Shown here piece by piece: positions 54,155 through 62,717 of a DNA stretch of 64,000 nt. How positions within the stretch are numbered: the stretch's first letter is position 1; every line of letters begins with the position of its first letter. The notes beneath the pieces are model-generated. The model saw only the letters and a program-made list of their open reading frames with translations. It was not told where the DNA came from and searched no databases. A program made the translations under genes and the position numbers. Where the stretch lies: the NCBI GenBank assembly GCA_963756025.1, contig CAVWMF010000007.1, positions 434,001 to 498,000 on the forward strand. The letters run 5' to 3'. This DNA comes from Bog-473 sp963756025. Lineage in GTDB: Bacteria > Actinomycetota > Acidimicrobiia > Acidimicrobiales > RAAP-2.

Positions 54155-54619
54155 ATGGTTGAGGGCCCACTTGGAAACTACTTGCGCGGCACAGACGTCT
54201 GGAGCGGGAAGCTGTTCCATGGGGGTGAGGGGTCATCCGCGCAAGTAGTTTCCAAGCGGGCCTACATCGCATCACGTTGCATGTGGGCAGCTCTTCTGGT
54301 CCTTCTTCCCCGTCGAGTAGTGAGAACTGTCAGCGGACACCCTGACTCGGGCGGCGTTGCGGTTGCTCGGGTGCTCGGTGTTCGACATGGAATCCAAGCT
54401 GTCGTCGATATCACTTCTTGGCCGGACTGGGATGGACCAGGTACTCGCATCGATTCATTACATGCAATTTCAGCACTCGTATTTGCAGTCTGCAACGCGA
54501 GATGGCGAAGAGCCGCCCTCGCGGACGTTGTCGTTGCCTCGTCCTTCGCACTATGGGGGCGTAGTCTCCGGCCTGAGACCGCTCCATCTCCGCTGCTGGA
54601 GTATTCGCCGTGGAATTAG
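54155..54619 (+). CDS. Small membrane protein of a conserved actinobacterial type
   Basis: Protein of about 154 residues. From MWAALLVLLPRRVVRTV onward it follows a pattern I know from actinobacterial DUF-type membrane proteins (VARVLGVRHGIQAVVD, IDSLHAISALVFAVCNARWRRAALADVVVASSFALWG). The first 40 codons instead cover a long DNA inverted repeat (separate entry), so the real start may be ATG 54281 and the listed ATG 54155 (with GGAGGG upstream) may be a leader. Its stop overlaps the universal stress gene region. Confidence 0.55.
   Translation: MVEGPLGNYLRGTDVWSGKLFHGGEGSSAQVVSKRAYIASRCMWAALLVLLPRRVVRTVSGHPDSGGVAVARVLGVRHGIQAVVDITSWPDWDGPGTRIDSLHAISALVFAVCNARWRRAALADVVVASSFALWGRSLRPETAPSPLLEYSPWN
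54170..54256. repeat. 20-bp perfect inverted repeat, 47-bp spacer
   Basis: The left arm CTTGGAAACTACTTGCGCGG (54170-54189) is exactly complementary to the right arm at 54237-54256. The spacer holds a further 10-bp palindrome, CAGACGTCTG. As RNA it forms a very stable stem-loop; as DNA it could be a small MITE. It lies between a shared-motif promoter site and the membrane-protein gene. Confidence 0.85.
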
Positions 54620-54621
54620 TG

Positions 54622-55062
54622 ATGGAGACGCAACCACGCGAGAACTGTCACAAAATCGTTGTTGGTGTCGACGGTTCTCACACTTCAGTCGGCACGTTGG
54701 AATGGGCGGCACATCAGGCGGAACTTACGGGATCCTCATTGGAGGTACTCATCACGTGGGAATGGCCCGTCATTGGCTTTGGCGTGTCGTCCCTACCGTC
54801 CGACTACGACCCCGCGAGAGATGCGGCCAAGTCGCTCCGAGATCTCTTGCACGTCGTACAACGGGTCTATCCCGATGTCGTGATGCATTCATCCGTTCGC
54901 GAAGGGCGACCGGCACCAATCCTGGTGGAGGCGGCGAAGGAGGCGGACCTCCTTGTCGTGGGTACTCATGGACGAAGCGAACTGTCGGCCGTCCTGTTCG
55001 GTTCAGTTAGCGAGGACTGTGCTCATCACGCTTCCTGCCCTGTTGTCATTATCCGGGGCTAA
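54622..55062 (+). CDS. Universal stress protein (UspA family)
   Basis: A 146-residue single Usp domain. KIVVGVDGSHTS at the N-terminus and GTHGRSELSAVLFGSVSE (the G-x2-G-x9-G-S ATP-binding motif) near the end show an ATP-binding Usp. ATG 54622 is three bases past the previous stop; GTG 54610 is an alternative. Usp genes are frequent on stress islands with ClC and antiporter genes, as here. Confidence 0.9.
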   Translation: METQPRENCHKIVVGVDGSHTSVGTLEWAAHQAELTGSSLEVLITWEWPVIGFGVSSLPSDYDPARDAAKSLRDLLHVVQRVYPDVVMHSSVREGRPAPILVEAAKEADLLVVGTHGRSELSAVLFGSVSEDCAHHASCPVVIIRG

Positions 55063-55292
55063 TTTACGGTCAGTGCTCATACGTGAGACCTCCTCTTCCG
55101 AACGATGGGATCAGTGACCGGCACGCCGTATAGCGAGATCGATCGATTCCCTTCGGCGCTGGTTGAGTCTCCCCGAGATCGCCGCCTTCGATGCGTTCGC
55201 CCTAACCGCGGTCTCTGGCCGGCCCGTCTCCCTAACAATGAGCGCCACAGACGGAATCTCCCTGAGACGAGATAGACAAGCTTTCAGCCGCT

Positions 55293-55880
55293 TTAGGAGA
55301 TCCGTTTAACCCGGTCAGCTCTTGGGTGATCGCGTACATGGTCATACAGGGTCACCATGCGAGAGATAACGGGAGCACGTTCATGCCAACGTGGACCCGC
55401 AAGGCTGAGGCGCGTCGGTGCATGTCGCTCAACGTAGCGAGCGTTGGAGAACAGGGAGCCCCTCTCTTTCACGCTGAGCGTTTCTTCAATAAGCGGGATA
55501 GCATCGGCCAGTTCCCAATCGATCTCCGCGTCGACTGCCTCGATCAGAGACGCCAATGGAGTATCGAAGTCTTGTCCCTGATTCAGATAGATGCCTTGAA
55601 TTGATCGGGACATGTCTCCCACTTTGTCGATGAGAACCCGCCGAGCGGTAGCTCGATCGATCATTCGGGCCCCGGTGTCACGCAGGCTCGGGAATTCGGA
55701 GATAGCCCGGGCCACATCCATCAGGCTCGCCTGCCGAGTTGCCAGGTGCCGGATGATCTGCTTGGCGGCGTTGCCGTAGTTGTATCGATCCTCGACCGAA
55801 GATCCTTGCGATGCTTTTACCTGTTGAAAGAGATCCTTTAGTAGATGGTTTTCTCGCCGCAACATATCTAGAGAATTCAT
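55293..55880 (-). CDS. Hemerythrin-like helical protein
   Basis: A 195-residue, all-helical protein whose start (MLRRENHLLKDLFQQVKASQ) and the later IIRHLATRQASL segment resemble HHE hemerythrin domains, but several iron-ligand His/Glu positions are missing, so iron binding is doubtful. ATG 55880 has GAGGAG eight bases upstream and overlaps the SDR stop, so the two are one operon. The 230-bp gap on its downstream side shows nothing. Confidence 0.6.
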   Translation of the reverse strand: MNSLDMLRRENHLLKDLFQQVKASQGSSVEDRYNYGNAAKQIIRHLATRQASLMDVARAISEFPSLRDTGARMIDRATARRVLIDKVGDMSRSIQGIYLNQGQDFDTPLASLIEAVDAEIDWELADAIPLIEETLSVKERGSLFSNARYVERHAPTRLSLAGPRWHERAPVISRMVTLYDHVRDHPRADRVKRIS

Positions 55881-57013
55881 TTTGACTCCTCGTGCTGACT
55901 GGTGACGTGAAACGGCTGCTTCGCCCCTTCTCTGATCTGACAGGTTCCACTCCGTCGACGTTCTGACGCACCCGGGCTGATTCGTCGCCCGCCGTCAATG
56001 AGGCCAGCGAAATGTCGCACATAGCGCTTGCGTTTCTCATCCACCGTTCGAGAAAGCGCTCGTGCGAATGTCCGCGCCGAATCAGGAAGTGACTTGAGAA
56101 ACTCGGGATCCAGAAACCCCCCAGCCCGGTCGTCGAAGATTCCGTGTGCGCCACCATCACGGGCGGCATCAACCGGCTCTCGGAGGTTGACCTTGCGTTC
56201 GGGATCGATGGGAATATTCGTCAGCTGTGATTCCCATGCGCCAAGTGCGGCGTATTGATTTCCTAGGCCCGGAAACAGCGAGCCAGCAACTACTAAGACC
56301 TTGTTCCAAGATCCCACAACCTTGGATCTACGACCGTTCAGAGCCGTCTCCAGAATGAACTTGGCCGGTACTTCGGGTTCATAGATGGGCGGAACGGGCT
56401 GGGGATGGTACCGGAGCGTGGTCGCACACCAGCCGAACTGCGGGGTGTTGACGGCCGGAAGGTGGACCATGCTCAGTTGCACGTTGCTGCCCTCATGAAG
56501 GAGCTCGGCACGGACCGACTCGAAAAATCCTCGGCACGCAAACTTGGAAGAACAATAGGCAGCCTGAAGAGGGATGCCCATGTAAGCGAGCGCAGAACCA
56601 ACATTGACGATGTTGCCTTTATCGCGAGGACGCATGCGAGCCAGCGCAGCCATGGTTCCCCACACCTGACCCAGAAAGGTGACTTCGACTGCACGCTGAA
56701 AATCTTCAGGGGCAACGTCCCAGCTCGGAGCAAATACCGTGGTCATGGCGTCGTTCACCCACACGTCAATGGGGCCCAGCTCGTTCTCCACCAGTGTGGC
56801 CGCGCCATCCACCTCACCAAACTGACTGACGTCGACCGCCAGCGCCAGCGCCCGGCCGCCGGCCGCAATGACGTCCTTCGACGCTGCTTCGAGGCCAGCT
56901 CCGCCGCGTGCGATGAGCGCCACGTCGAACCCGGCAGCAGCAAACTCCCCGGCCGTGGCACGGCCTACGCCGGCCGAGGCTCCGGTCACAACTGCGATCG
57001 GACGAACTGGCAT
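55877..57013 (-). CDS. Short-chain dehydrogenase with C-terminal extension
   Basis: A 378-residue SDR. TGASAGVGRATA binds NAD(P); the usual NNAG is NDAM, and the catalytic Ser (VGSALAY) and Y-x3-K (YCSSK) are intact. About 130 extra residues follow the Rossmann fold (ALGAWESQLTNIPIDPERKVN onward), as in a group of actinobacterial SDRs often paired with hemerythrin or stress genes. ATG 57013 has GAGGAG before it. The substrate is unknown. Confidence 0.85.
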   Translation of the reverse strand: MPVRPIAVVTGASAGVGRATAGEFAAAGFDVALIARGGAGLEAASKDVIAAGGRALALAVDVSQFGEVDGAATLVENELGPIDVWVNDAMTTVFAPSWDVAPEDFQRAVEVTFLGQVWGTMAALARMRPRDKGNIVNVGSALAYMGIPLQAAYCSSKFACRGFFESVRAELLHEGSNVQLSMVHLPAVNTPQFGWCATTLRYHPQPVPPIYEPEVPAKFILETALNGRRSKVVGSWNKVLVVAGSLFPGLGNQYAALGAWESQLTNIPIDPERKVNLREPVDAARDGGAHGIFDDRAGGFLDPEFLKSLPDSARTFARALSRTVDEKRKRYVRHFAGLIDGGRRISPGASERRRSGTCQIREGAKQPFHVTSQHEESK

Positions 57014-57118
57014 CAATGTCTCCTCATTGCTGGATTTTCTACCCGGGGATTGCAATCTGACACCCACCTACGGTCCGATTTCACCATTGGTCCTCTCGCC
57101 TACTCGGAGCCTCGTTTT

Positions 57119-57385
57119 TCATCCTGCTCGGAGGCCCCGGTCTGGCCCGCCGTGGAGTCCGAGCACGTGCCACGAAGAAGGGCGCTCTCGATTCACTACG
57201 TGGAGGGTAAGGCCCGCCCCGCCGGATAACGCAGTATCCGGAAGCTCTCCGACATGATTTTGGCGCTCGACATCTCGTGGGCGACCGAGCCGGGACAGCA
57301 CCCCGCCAACCCCCATCAGGGCAGCCCAAATCGAAAATCCGAAGAGCACTGCTCCTATAATCCAAAGCAACAACAACCAGGCCAT
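57119..57385 (-). CDS. Small membrane protein
   Basis: An 88-residue frame with a strong ribosome-binding site (AGAAGGAGGTAACAG before ATG 57385). The first 35 residues form one or two membrane segments (WLLLLWIIGAVLFGFSIWAALMGVGGVL); the remainder is not recognisable and may be shifted. It is divergent from the TetR gene across the shared motif and upstream of the SDR gene, so it may head that operon. Confidence 0.55.
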   Translation of the reverse strand: MAWLLLLWIIGAVLFGFSIWAALMGVGGVLSRLGRPRDVERQNHVGELPDTALSGGAGLTLHVVNRERPSSWHVLGLHGGPDRGLRAG

Positions 57386-57428
57386 CTGTTACCTCCTTCT
57401 GCCGGAGTCACTGTCTGTGTGGAACGTG

Positions 57429-57447
57429 TATGCGTACATGTACCCAT
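57429..57447. promoter_or_regulatory. Shared motif, site 4 (TetR promoter)
   Basis: TATGCGTACATGTACCCAT, the reverse complement of the site at 54122. It lies midway between the divergent membrane-protein and TetR genes, the usual place of a TetR autoregulatory operator. Confidence 0.75.
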
Positions 57448-57489
57448 TATATGTGCCTTTACACTTCCGGGGCCCACTACCATCGAGGA

Positions 57490-58137
57490 ATGCCTCAGAC
57501 AGAGCAGAATCCACAAAGAGCCGGAGTGAAGCGGCGCACCCGTCGCAGGGCGGCTTGGGGGTCGATTACTCGCGAACAGGTGATCGACGCCGCAGCCCGG
57601 GCGGTCCGTGAGGGGCGCTACGACCAAATGACCATCCGGAGCCTGGCCGCCGAGCTCGGTGTCGGGCCCATGAGCCTTTATCGCCATGTACGCGACAAGG
57701 ACGATCTCTTGGTCGAAGTCACCGATGGGCTGCTGGCAAAAGCGTGGAAGCCACGCGTCGGGCGCACCAACTGGCAGGTGTGGATCGCTGAGGCGGCCGA
57801 ACGCCTGCGTCGACTCTTGGTCAGCCAGCCGGCAGCCCTCCACGTCTATCTTCGTCAGCCTGTGGTGACGCCAGCGGCGATGGTTCGGATGGAGGCCATG
57901 CTGGCCGTCCTCGGCGACGCCGGATTTGACGAACCCTCGGCTCGGCGAGCCTACGGCGCCATTCACACTTACACGATCGGATTTGCGGCACTCCAAGCGT
58001 CTCGCGACCAATCCAGTTCGGACGACGAGGGCGATGACGCCATGGTCAAGCAGCTGAAAACCTATACGACTCCCTCACAATTCAAGGAGGGTCTGGGCTT
58101 CTTGCTCGAGGGCATCTCAGGGCACCTAGCGTCCTAG
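57490..58137 (+). CDS. TetR-family transcriptional regulator
   Basis: A 215-residue TetR protein with an N-terminal basic tail and HTH (ITREQVIDAAARAVREGRYDQMTIRSLAAELGVGPMSLYRHVRDKDDLL), then a TetR_C_1-like ligand domain. ATG 57490 follows GAGGA closely. Divergent orientation from the SDR/membrane gene set and the palindromic motif in between suggest that it controls both. The inducer is unknown. Confidence 0.9.
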   Translation: MPQTEQNPQRAGVKRRTRRRAAWGSITREQVIDAAARAVREGRYDQMTIRSLAAELGVGPMSLYRHVRDKDDLLVEVTDGLLAKAWKPRVGRTNWQVWIAEAAERLRRLLVSQPAALHVYLRQPVVTPAAMVRMEAMLAVLGDAGFDEPSARRAYGAIHTYTIGFAALQASRDQSSSDDEGDDAMVKQLKTYTTPSQFKEGLGFLLEGISGHLAS

Positions 58138-58522
58138 ACCTAGTCAGAACTCACTTCTCCGGCGACCGATAACTGACCGACATTCAGTTTTACGTTCGGG
58201 ACCGGTAATGGATCTCGTCGGGAGTTCACCGGCGCCGGGGTGAAGTCTCCAACACGACCCGTGAGATCCGGTGGCACAGATCCGCCGATCACGCACGATT
58301 ACCACAGGCTGTGTTCACGTCTTCGGGTCATCCCCGCGGTCGGTGGTCACGACATCTACGCCCCATCACCTCCAATCTGCCGATCCGGAGCGGCCAACCA
58401 TTTGTGGTGGCGCGTTGCGGCTGGCAGATCCAAGTTTTCCGTTTAGCCATGGCCGGACACGGGGTAGAAGACAAAGGATTGGTGACCGCTCAAAGAGCGC
58501 CGATGGGCTAATGGAATGAGTG
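58138..58522. other. Gap without recognisable gene
   Basis: 385 bp between TetR and the epimerase gene. Short overlapping frames exist on both strands, none with a convincing product, RNA fold or repeat. It probably contains the promoter of the downstream gene. Confidence 0.4.
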
Positions 58523-59989
58523 ATGCGTGTCATAGTGGTTGGAGCCGAAGGAGCGGTGGGGCGGGCAGTGCTTGGAGGCATTGCGGACCACCGCCAGGTC
58601 ACACAAGTGATCGAACTTTCGGAGATCGGCGCTCGCTCACCGCTGTCTACGGCTGGACTGAATAGGAAGATAGAACGGCGCCCGGTCGACCTGCTCGGCG
58701 AGCTTTCCGACGAGTTTCGTTTCGCCGATGCCGTCGTGTACCTGGGATGGCCCCATAGCGGAACAACCGCTGGCGCATCGCAAAGGCACCAACTTTCCGT
58801 CTTGGCCCATGTCTGCGAGAGCGTGGGCGCCGTGGGTGTGCGGGTCTTCCTCTATGCCTCATCTGCCAGCGCATATTCGCCAGCGCAATCGGGGGCAGTT
58901 ATCGATGAGAGTTGGCCGACATCGGGCACCAACTCGTTCTTTCGATCGCTGCGCATGGCGCAAGCTGAGAGCCTCATCAGTAGATTCGAAATCGATCACC
59001 CCTTGATTCGAACTGTGCGGCTACGTCCCAGTCTCATCGTGAATCCCTCGGTCAATGCTGGTGGTTGGCGAGCCCGAACGGCGAAACGGCTGTTGCGTCT
59101 GGCCGACGGACGACCTCACTTGCGTTTTGTACCCGATGTGGAGCCCTTCGTTCTGCACTGTCTTCATGTGTCCGACTTCGTCAGTGCTCTCTGCCTCGCT
59201 CTCACCAACTCGGTCGCAGGGTCGTTCAATGTGGCGGCTGAACCGATCACCTCGGCGCTTCTCGCTGAATACTTCGGAGCAGATCTCGTCCGTATCGCGC
59301 CCCGCTATGTCGTTCGGATTCTTACTTTGGCTTCCCGGCTCGGCGTTGTACCTCTGTCCGCCGATCGGGTGGAGCTGATGCTACGCACCCCCGCTGTGGA
59401 CACGACCCGAGCGCGCCACGAATTGGGCTGGGTTCCGCAACATTGCGCGCTGTCCATAGTTGAGGAATGGTTTGCACGGCTCGACTCTCCGTCAATGGCA
59501 CCCCCACCCGTGGAGCCGGACTCCCAAGAGGTAGATCTGCGCGCTCTGCACCAAGCGTCCCTCGACTGCTTCGGCCGCGCTGTCCACGCTATTCGGGGCG
59601 ACGAGTGGCAGTTGGTTTCCGACGAGCAAGGGCTTCGTCTTTGGCAACTCGTCGCAGTAGTCGCCCGCGAGCAGTACCGCCTCGCCTTGATGGTGCGCGG
59701 ATACGACGACGAGCGAATAGAGGCGGAACTACCGGGCGACCCTCTCGGCATTTCCCGCTCGGACGGGTGGGACCTCGCAGCAGAGCGCGGCGTGCTGGCC
59801 GTCGGCCGGTGGGATGAACGGGAGGTTCGTGCCGACGATCCGTTCGAGTCTGGGTTCGAGCAGTGCCTCGCCCAGGTGGTCTGTGACACGGCGCGGTTGG
59901 GCGAATTGCTCGGTCGAACGATCGGTTTCGAGAACCTGCCTGCGCCCGAACTCTCCGAATTCGTGCAGGAGCGTGTGGATCAACGGTAA
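58523..59989 (+). CDS. NAD-dependent epimerase fused to a DinB/MDMPI-like domain
   Basis: A 488-residue two-domain protein. Residues 1-320 are an extended SDR (VIVVGAEGAVGRAVL nucleotide loop, YASSASAYSP, and C-terminal TTRARHELGWVP), although the Y-x3-K pair is not obvious (SFFRSLRMAQ in its place). Residues from about 340 (DLRALHQASLDCFGRAVHAIRGDEWQL) look like the mycothiol-dependent maleylpyruvate isomerase N-terminal/DinB four-helix fold. I know both parts but not this fusion. ATG 58523 directly follows a GTG in frame. Confidence 0.75.
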   Translation: MRVIVVGAEGAVGRAVLGGIADHRQVTQVIELSEIGARSPLSTAGLNRKIERRPVDLLGELSDEFRFADAVVYLGWPHSGTTAGASQRHQLSVLAHVCESVGAVGVRVFLYASSASAYSPAQSGAVIDESWPTSGTNSFFRSLRMAQAESLISRFEIDHPLIRTVRLRPSLIVNPSVNAGGWRARTAKRLLRLADGRPHLRFVPDVEPFVLHCLHVSDFVSALCLALTNSVAGSFNVAAEPITSALLAEYFGADLVRIAPRYVVRILTLASRLGVVPLSADRVELMLRTPAVDTTRARHELGWVPQHCALSIVEEWFARLDSPSMAPPPVEPDSQEVDLRALHQASLDCFGRAVHAIRGDEWQLVSDEQGLRLWQLVAVVAREQYRLALMVRGYDDERIEAELPGDPLGISRSDGWDLAAERGVLAVGRWDEREVRADDPFESGFEQCLAQVVCDTARLGELLGRTIGFENLPAPELSEFVQERVDQR

Positions 59990-60222
59990 CCCCCCAAACA
60001 TGGATTGATTGGCTGGAGTCGCAGGTGGCGTCACTACGAGCTCCGGGTATTGGCGTCGATTGGACCGCCCAGATAGCCGAGTTATCCGGGAAAGGGCTAT
60101 TTTCTAGCGCATCGGTAAGGTTCTGCGGGTTTGGAGATCGCCCGAGCGACGGGCATCTTGCCTTGCTCGCACCGTTGCGTTGCGTCCTCCAAAAGTCAGG
60201 ATTGGGACATGCCACGTCCTTG

Positions 60223-62001
60223 CTACGGCGGCGTGGGATCGGCCAGTCGTGCCGCAGCCTCGAGGTGGAGGGCATGCACGAACGCCTGGGGTAAGTTGCC
60301 ACGCAGCTGGTGTTCGCTCACGTCCCACTCCTCAGCGTGGATCTGCGAGGAGCCGATGCACTGAGCCGTTCGCTCGAACCAGCGGACCGCCTCGACTCGC
60401 TGGCCCTGCTGGTCGAGGGCCAGAGCCGTCACGAATCCGCAAAGTACGAAGGACCCTTCAGCCTCTGCAAGGGGTAGGTCATTGTGGCGAAAGCGATAGG
60501 CGTAGCCGTTTTCGCTCAGCTCCTCGATGAAAGCCGCGAGTGTCGCAACACTGCGCGGATCATCAGCAGGGACGGCGCCCCGGATAGCCGGGAACAAGAG
60601 CGCACCATCGAGGCCCGGGTCCTCGGGCGACCGTTGCCAATGGCCGGCCGGGTGCAACGACGTGGTCGCAGTCGACGCCACGATCTGATCGGCCAAGAGC
60701 GACCACCGCGATGCCGTCGCATCCGACGAGGGAGCCAACACGCGAGCCGCCCGACGAAGGCCGGCGGCACAGATCAGCCGACTGTGGGTCCACGCCCGAT
60801 CGTCGATCTCCCAGATTCCAGCGTCCGCGTCCTGCCAGCGCTTTGCAATGGCATCAGCCGCAACCTGGGCGGCCAATTGACCGTCGAGGTCGAGGCGATC
60901 GAGGCTGCCCGCCGCGGCGAGCAATAAGAGCGCCTCGCCGAATGCGTCGAGCTGGAACTGGTGGTTCACATGATTGCCGACACGATCGAACCCACCCGGA
61001 TACCCGACCAAGTCGATGCGGTGCTGATCGGGAACAGCTGTCCCGTCGGTGCGGTAGGCGGGGGCGAGCATGGGGCCATCATCGAGAAGACGTGCGGTGA
61101 TGAACCGCGTCGCGCTGTCGAGAAGCTCGCCCCCGCCGGCAGCGGCGACGGCTTGTCCGGCGTAAGCCTGGTCGCGAATCCATACGTAGCGATAGTCGTA
61201 GTTGCGCCCCTGCTCCGCCCGTTCGGGTAACGAGGTCGTGGCGGCGGCAACCATTCCACCGTCACGACTGGTCAGGCCCCGCATCACCGCGTAGGCCAAT
61301 GTCGCACCTCGAGGATCGAGCGTGTCAGACATGAGTGGGACTTCCCGCTTCCAAGCCTCCTCCGTGGCTCGCCAGGCCTTGCCCGGGTCAGGGATATCGT
61401 CGTCGAAAGGATGCGAGGAGAGTTCCAGGACGAGATCGAGGGTCCGGTCCGGCGAGACGAGCACCTGGGCATCGAACTGGTGACCGTTGTCGCCCGCAGG
61501 GCGAACATGGACCCCTCCCGGGCCCTGCCAGCGCAACCACAGAGCCCCCAGCCTCCCAGTCCAAATCCGGCCATGGTGGTGCACGTCGCTGAGCGGGTCG
61601 TGGCCGAACCCCCCGGTGGGAGCAAGGTGTATGTTCAGCTGCTGGGGTGCGTCAGGGGAGCGAACCTGGCGAAGGATCACGACTCGATCACTCGCGCCGG
61701 GAAAGGCAAGAGCCTCGCGACATTCGATGACACCGGCCGTGGTCACCCAGCGGCTGCGCCAGATGAGGCTGGCGGCTTCGTAGTAGCCACCCCAGGTGAA
61801 CCGCTCGGAAGGGGTGACCGCATAAAAGCCGTCGCCGCCGATGAGTGAAGTGAATACGGCGTCGGAATCCCAGCCCGGTGCGCACATCCAGGAGATGTCG
61901 CCTCGTGGTCCGATGAGGGCTCCCCGCTCCCCGTCCGCCAAGAATGCATACGACCCGAGCACTTCCAGCGGAAACGGCGCCGCTCCTGCGTGAGGACTCA
62001 T
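60223..62001 (-). CDS. Glycoside hydrolase family 15 (glucoamylase/trehalase-like)
   Basis: A 592-residue cytosolic GH15 protein. It has the N-terminal beta-sandwich (LEVLGSYAFLADGERGALIGPRGDISWMCAPGWDSDAVF) and the alpha/alpha barrel with RNYDYRYVWIRDQAY, GYPGGFDRVGNHVNHQFQLDAFGE and the C-terminal catalytic region HAEEWDVSEHQLRGNLPQAFVH. In actinobacteria such proteins act as glucoamylases, trehalases or glucodextranases. The ATG overlaps the upstream gene's stop, making it the last gene of a four-gene operon. Confidence 0.9.
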   Translation of the reverse strand: MSPHAGAAPFPLEVLGSYAFLADGERGALIGPRGDISWMCAPGWDSDAVFTSLIGGDGFYAVTPSERFTWGGYYEAASLIWRSRWVTTAGVIECREALAFPGASDRVVILRQVRSPDAPQQLNIHLAPTGGFGHDPLSDVHHHGRIWTGRLGALWLRWQGPGGVHVRPAGDNGHQFDAQVLVSPDRTLDLVLELSSHPFDDDIPDPGKAWRATEEAWKREVPLMSDTLDPRGATLAYAVMRGLTSRDGGMVAAATTSLPERAEQGRNYDYRYVWIRDQAYAGQAVAAAGGGELLDSATRFITARLLDDGPMLAPAYRTDGTAVPDQHRIDLVGYPGGFDRVGNHVNHQFQLDAFGEALLLLAAAGSLDRLDLDGQLAAQVAADAIAKRWQDADAGIWEIDDRAWTHSRLICAAGLRRAARVLAPSSDATASRWSLLADQIVASTATTSLHPAGHWQRSPEDPGLDGALLFPAIRGAVPADDPRSVATLAAFIEELSENGYAYRFRHNDLPLAEAEGSFVLCGFVTALALDQQGQRVEAVRWFERTAQCIGSSQIHAEEWDVSEHQLRGNLPQAFVHALHLEAAARLADPTPP

Positions 62002-62717
62002 AACTGCTCCCTGACGCCGGCTTCATGTTCAATCCGCTCCAGCTCTGCGTGCTCACCCCCGGCCAGAGCTGCCTTACCAAAGCCACGTCGCCACACAGGC
62101 AACACGGTCTTGCGACGCGTGTCTTCGAGCTCGAAGGCCAGTGCTGCGTAGAGCGCGAAGGCGGCCAGTCCGATGCCCCACCAACCCGACACCTGTTCCC
62201 AACCCGACCCGCCGACGTACTCGTAGATCCCGGTGAGAGCGAAGCGGGCGGCCGCCGCAAACAGGACGATGGCGGCCGCGACCTTGCCGAGCGCGGCGGC
62301 GCAGGTCGGCACCAGCAGTCCGGCGGAGACGAAGAACAAGAGCAAGCCCAGCGTCTGGCTCCGCGCTCCGGGCGTTGTCGTCACAAGCAGCGTGCCAGTC
62401 GCGAGCCATGTACCAGCGAGCAGACCCATACCGGTCCCGCCCACCGAGTCACGGGACAAAAAGCCGAATACGGAGGCTAAGAGCTCCAACGGGACCGCGA
62501 AGGTCAGCACGACGATGGCGACCTGGTGGGATTCGTCTTGGGGCACCCAGGACAGCTGGAGACCTGAGAGGACGAGCGAGGCTGCGCCCAAGGCCGAGAA
62601 GCCGAGCGGAATCGGGCTGCCCACCGGACGCAGCATGATTCTCGACATGGCCTCCACGCGGTGCCGTGCCCCAGTACTGTCCAGCTGATCGGTGAGATAG
62701 GTCTGGTCGGGCATCAT
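61998..62717 (-). CDS. GPR1/FUN34/YaaH-like membrane protein
   Basis: A 239-residue protein with six predicted helices (PLGFSALGAASLVLSGLQL, VAIVVLTFAVPLELLASVFGFL, GLLAGTWLATGTLLV, LGLLLFFVSAGLLVP, and others). The N-terminal PIPLGFSALG resembles the NPxPLGL start of acetate/succinate permeases of the YaaH type. It is coupled by ATGA to both neighbours. It could export or import an acid product of the operon's sugar pathway. Confidence 0.72.
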   Translation of the reverse strand: MMPDQTYLTDQLDSTGARHRVEAMSRIMLRPVGSPIPLGFSALGAASLVLSGLQLSWVPQDESHQVAIVVLTFAVPLELLASVFGFLSRDSVGGTGMGLLAGTWLATGTLLVTTTPGARSQTLGLLLFFVSAGLLVPTCAAALGKVAAAIVLFAAAARFALTGIYEYVGGSGWEQVSGWWGIGLAAFALYAALAFELEDTRRKTVLPVWRRGFGKAALAGGEHAELERIEHEAGVREQL

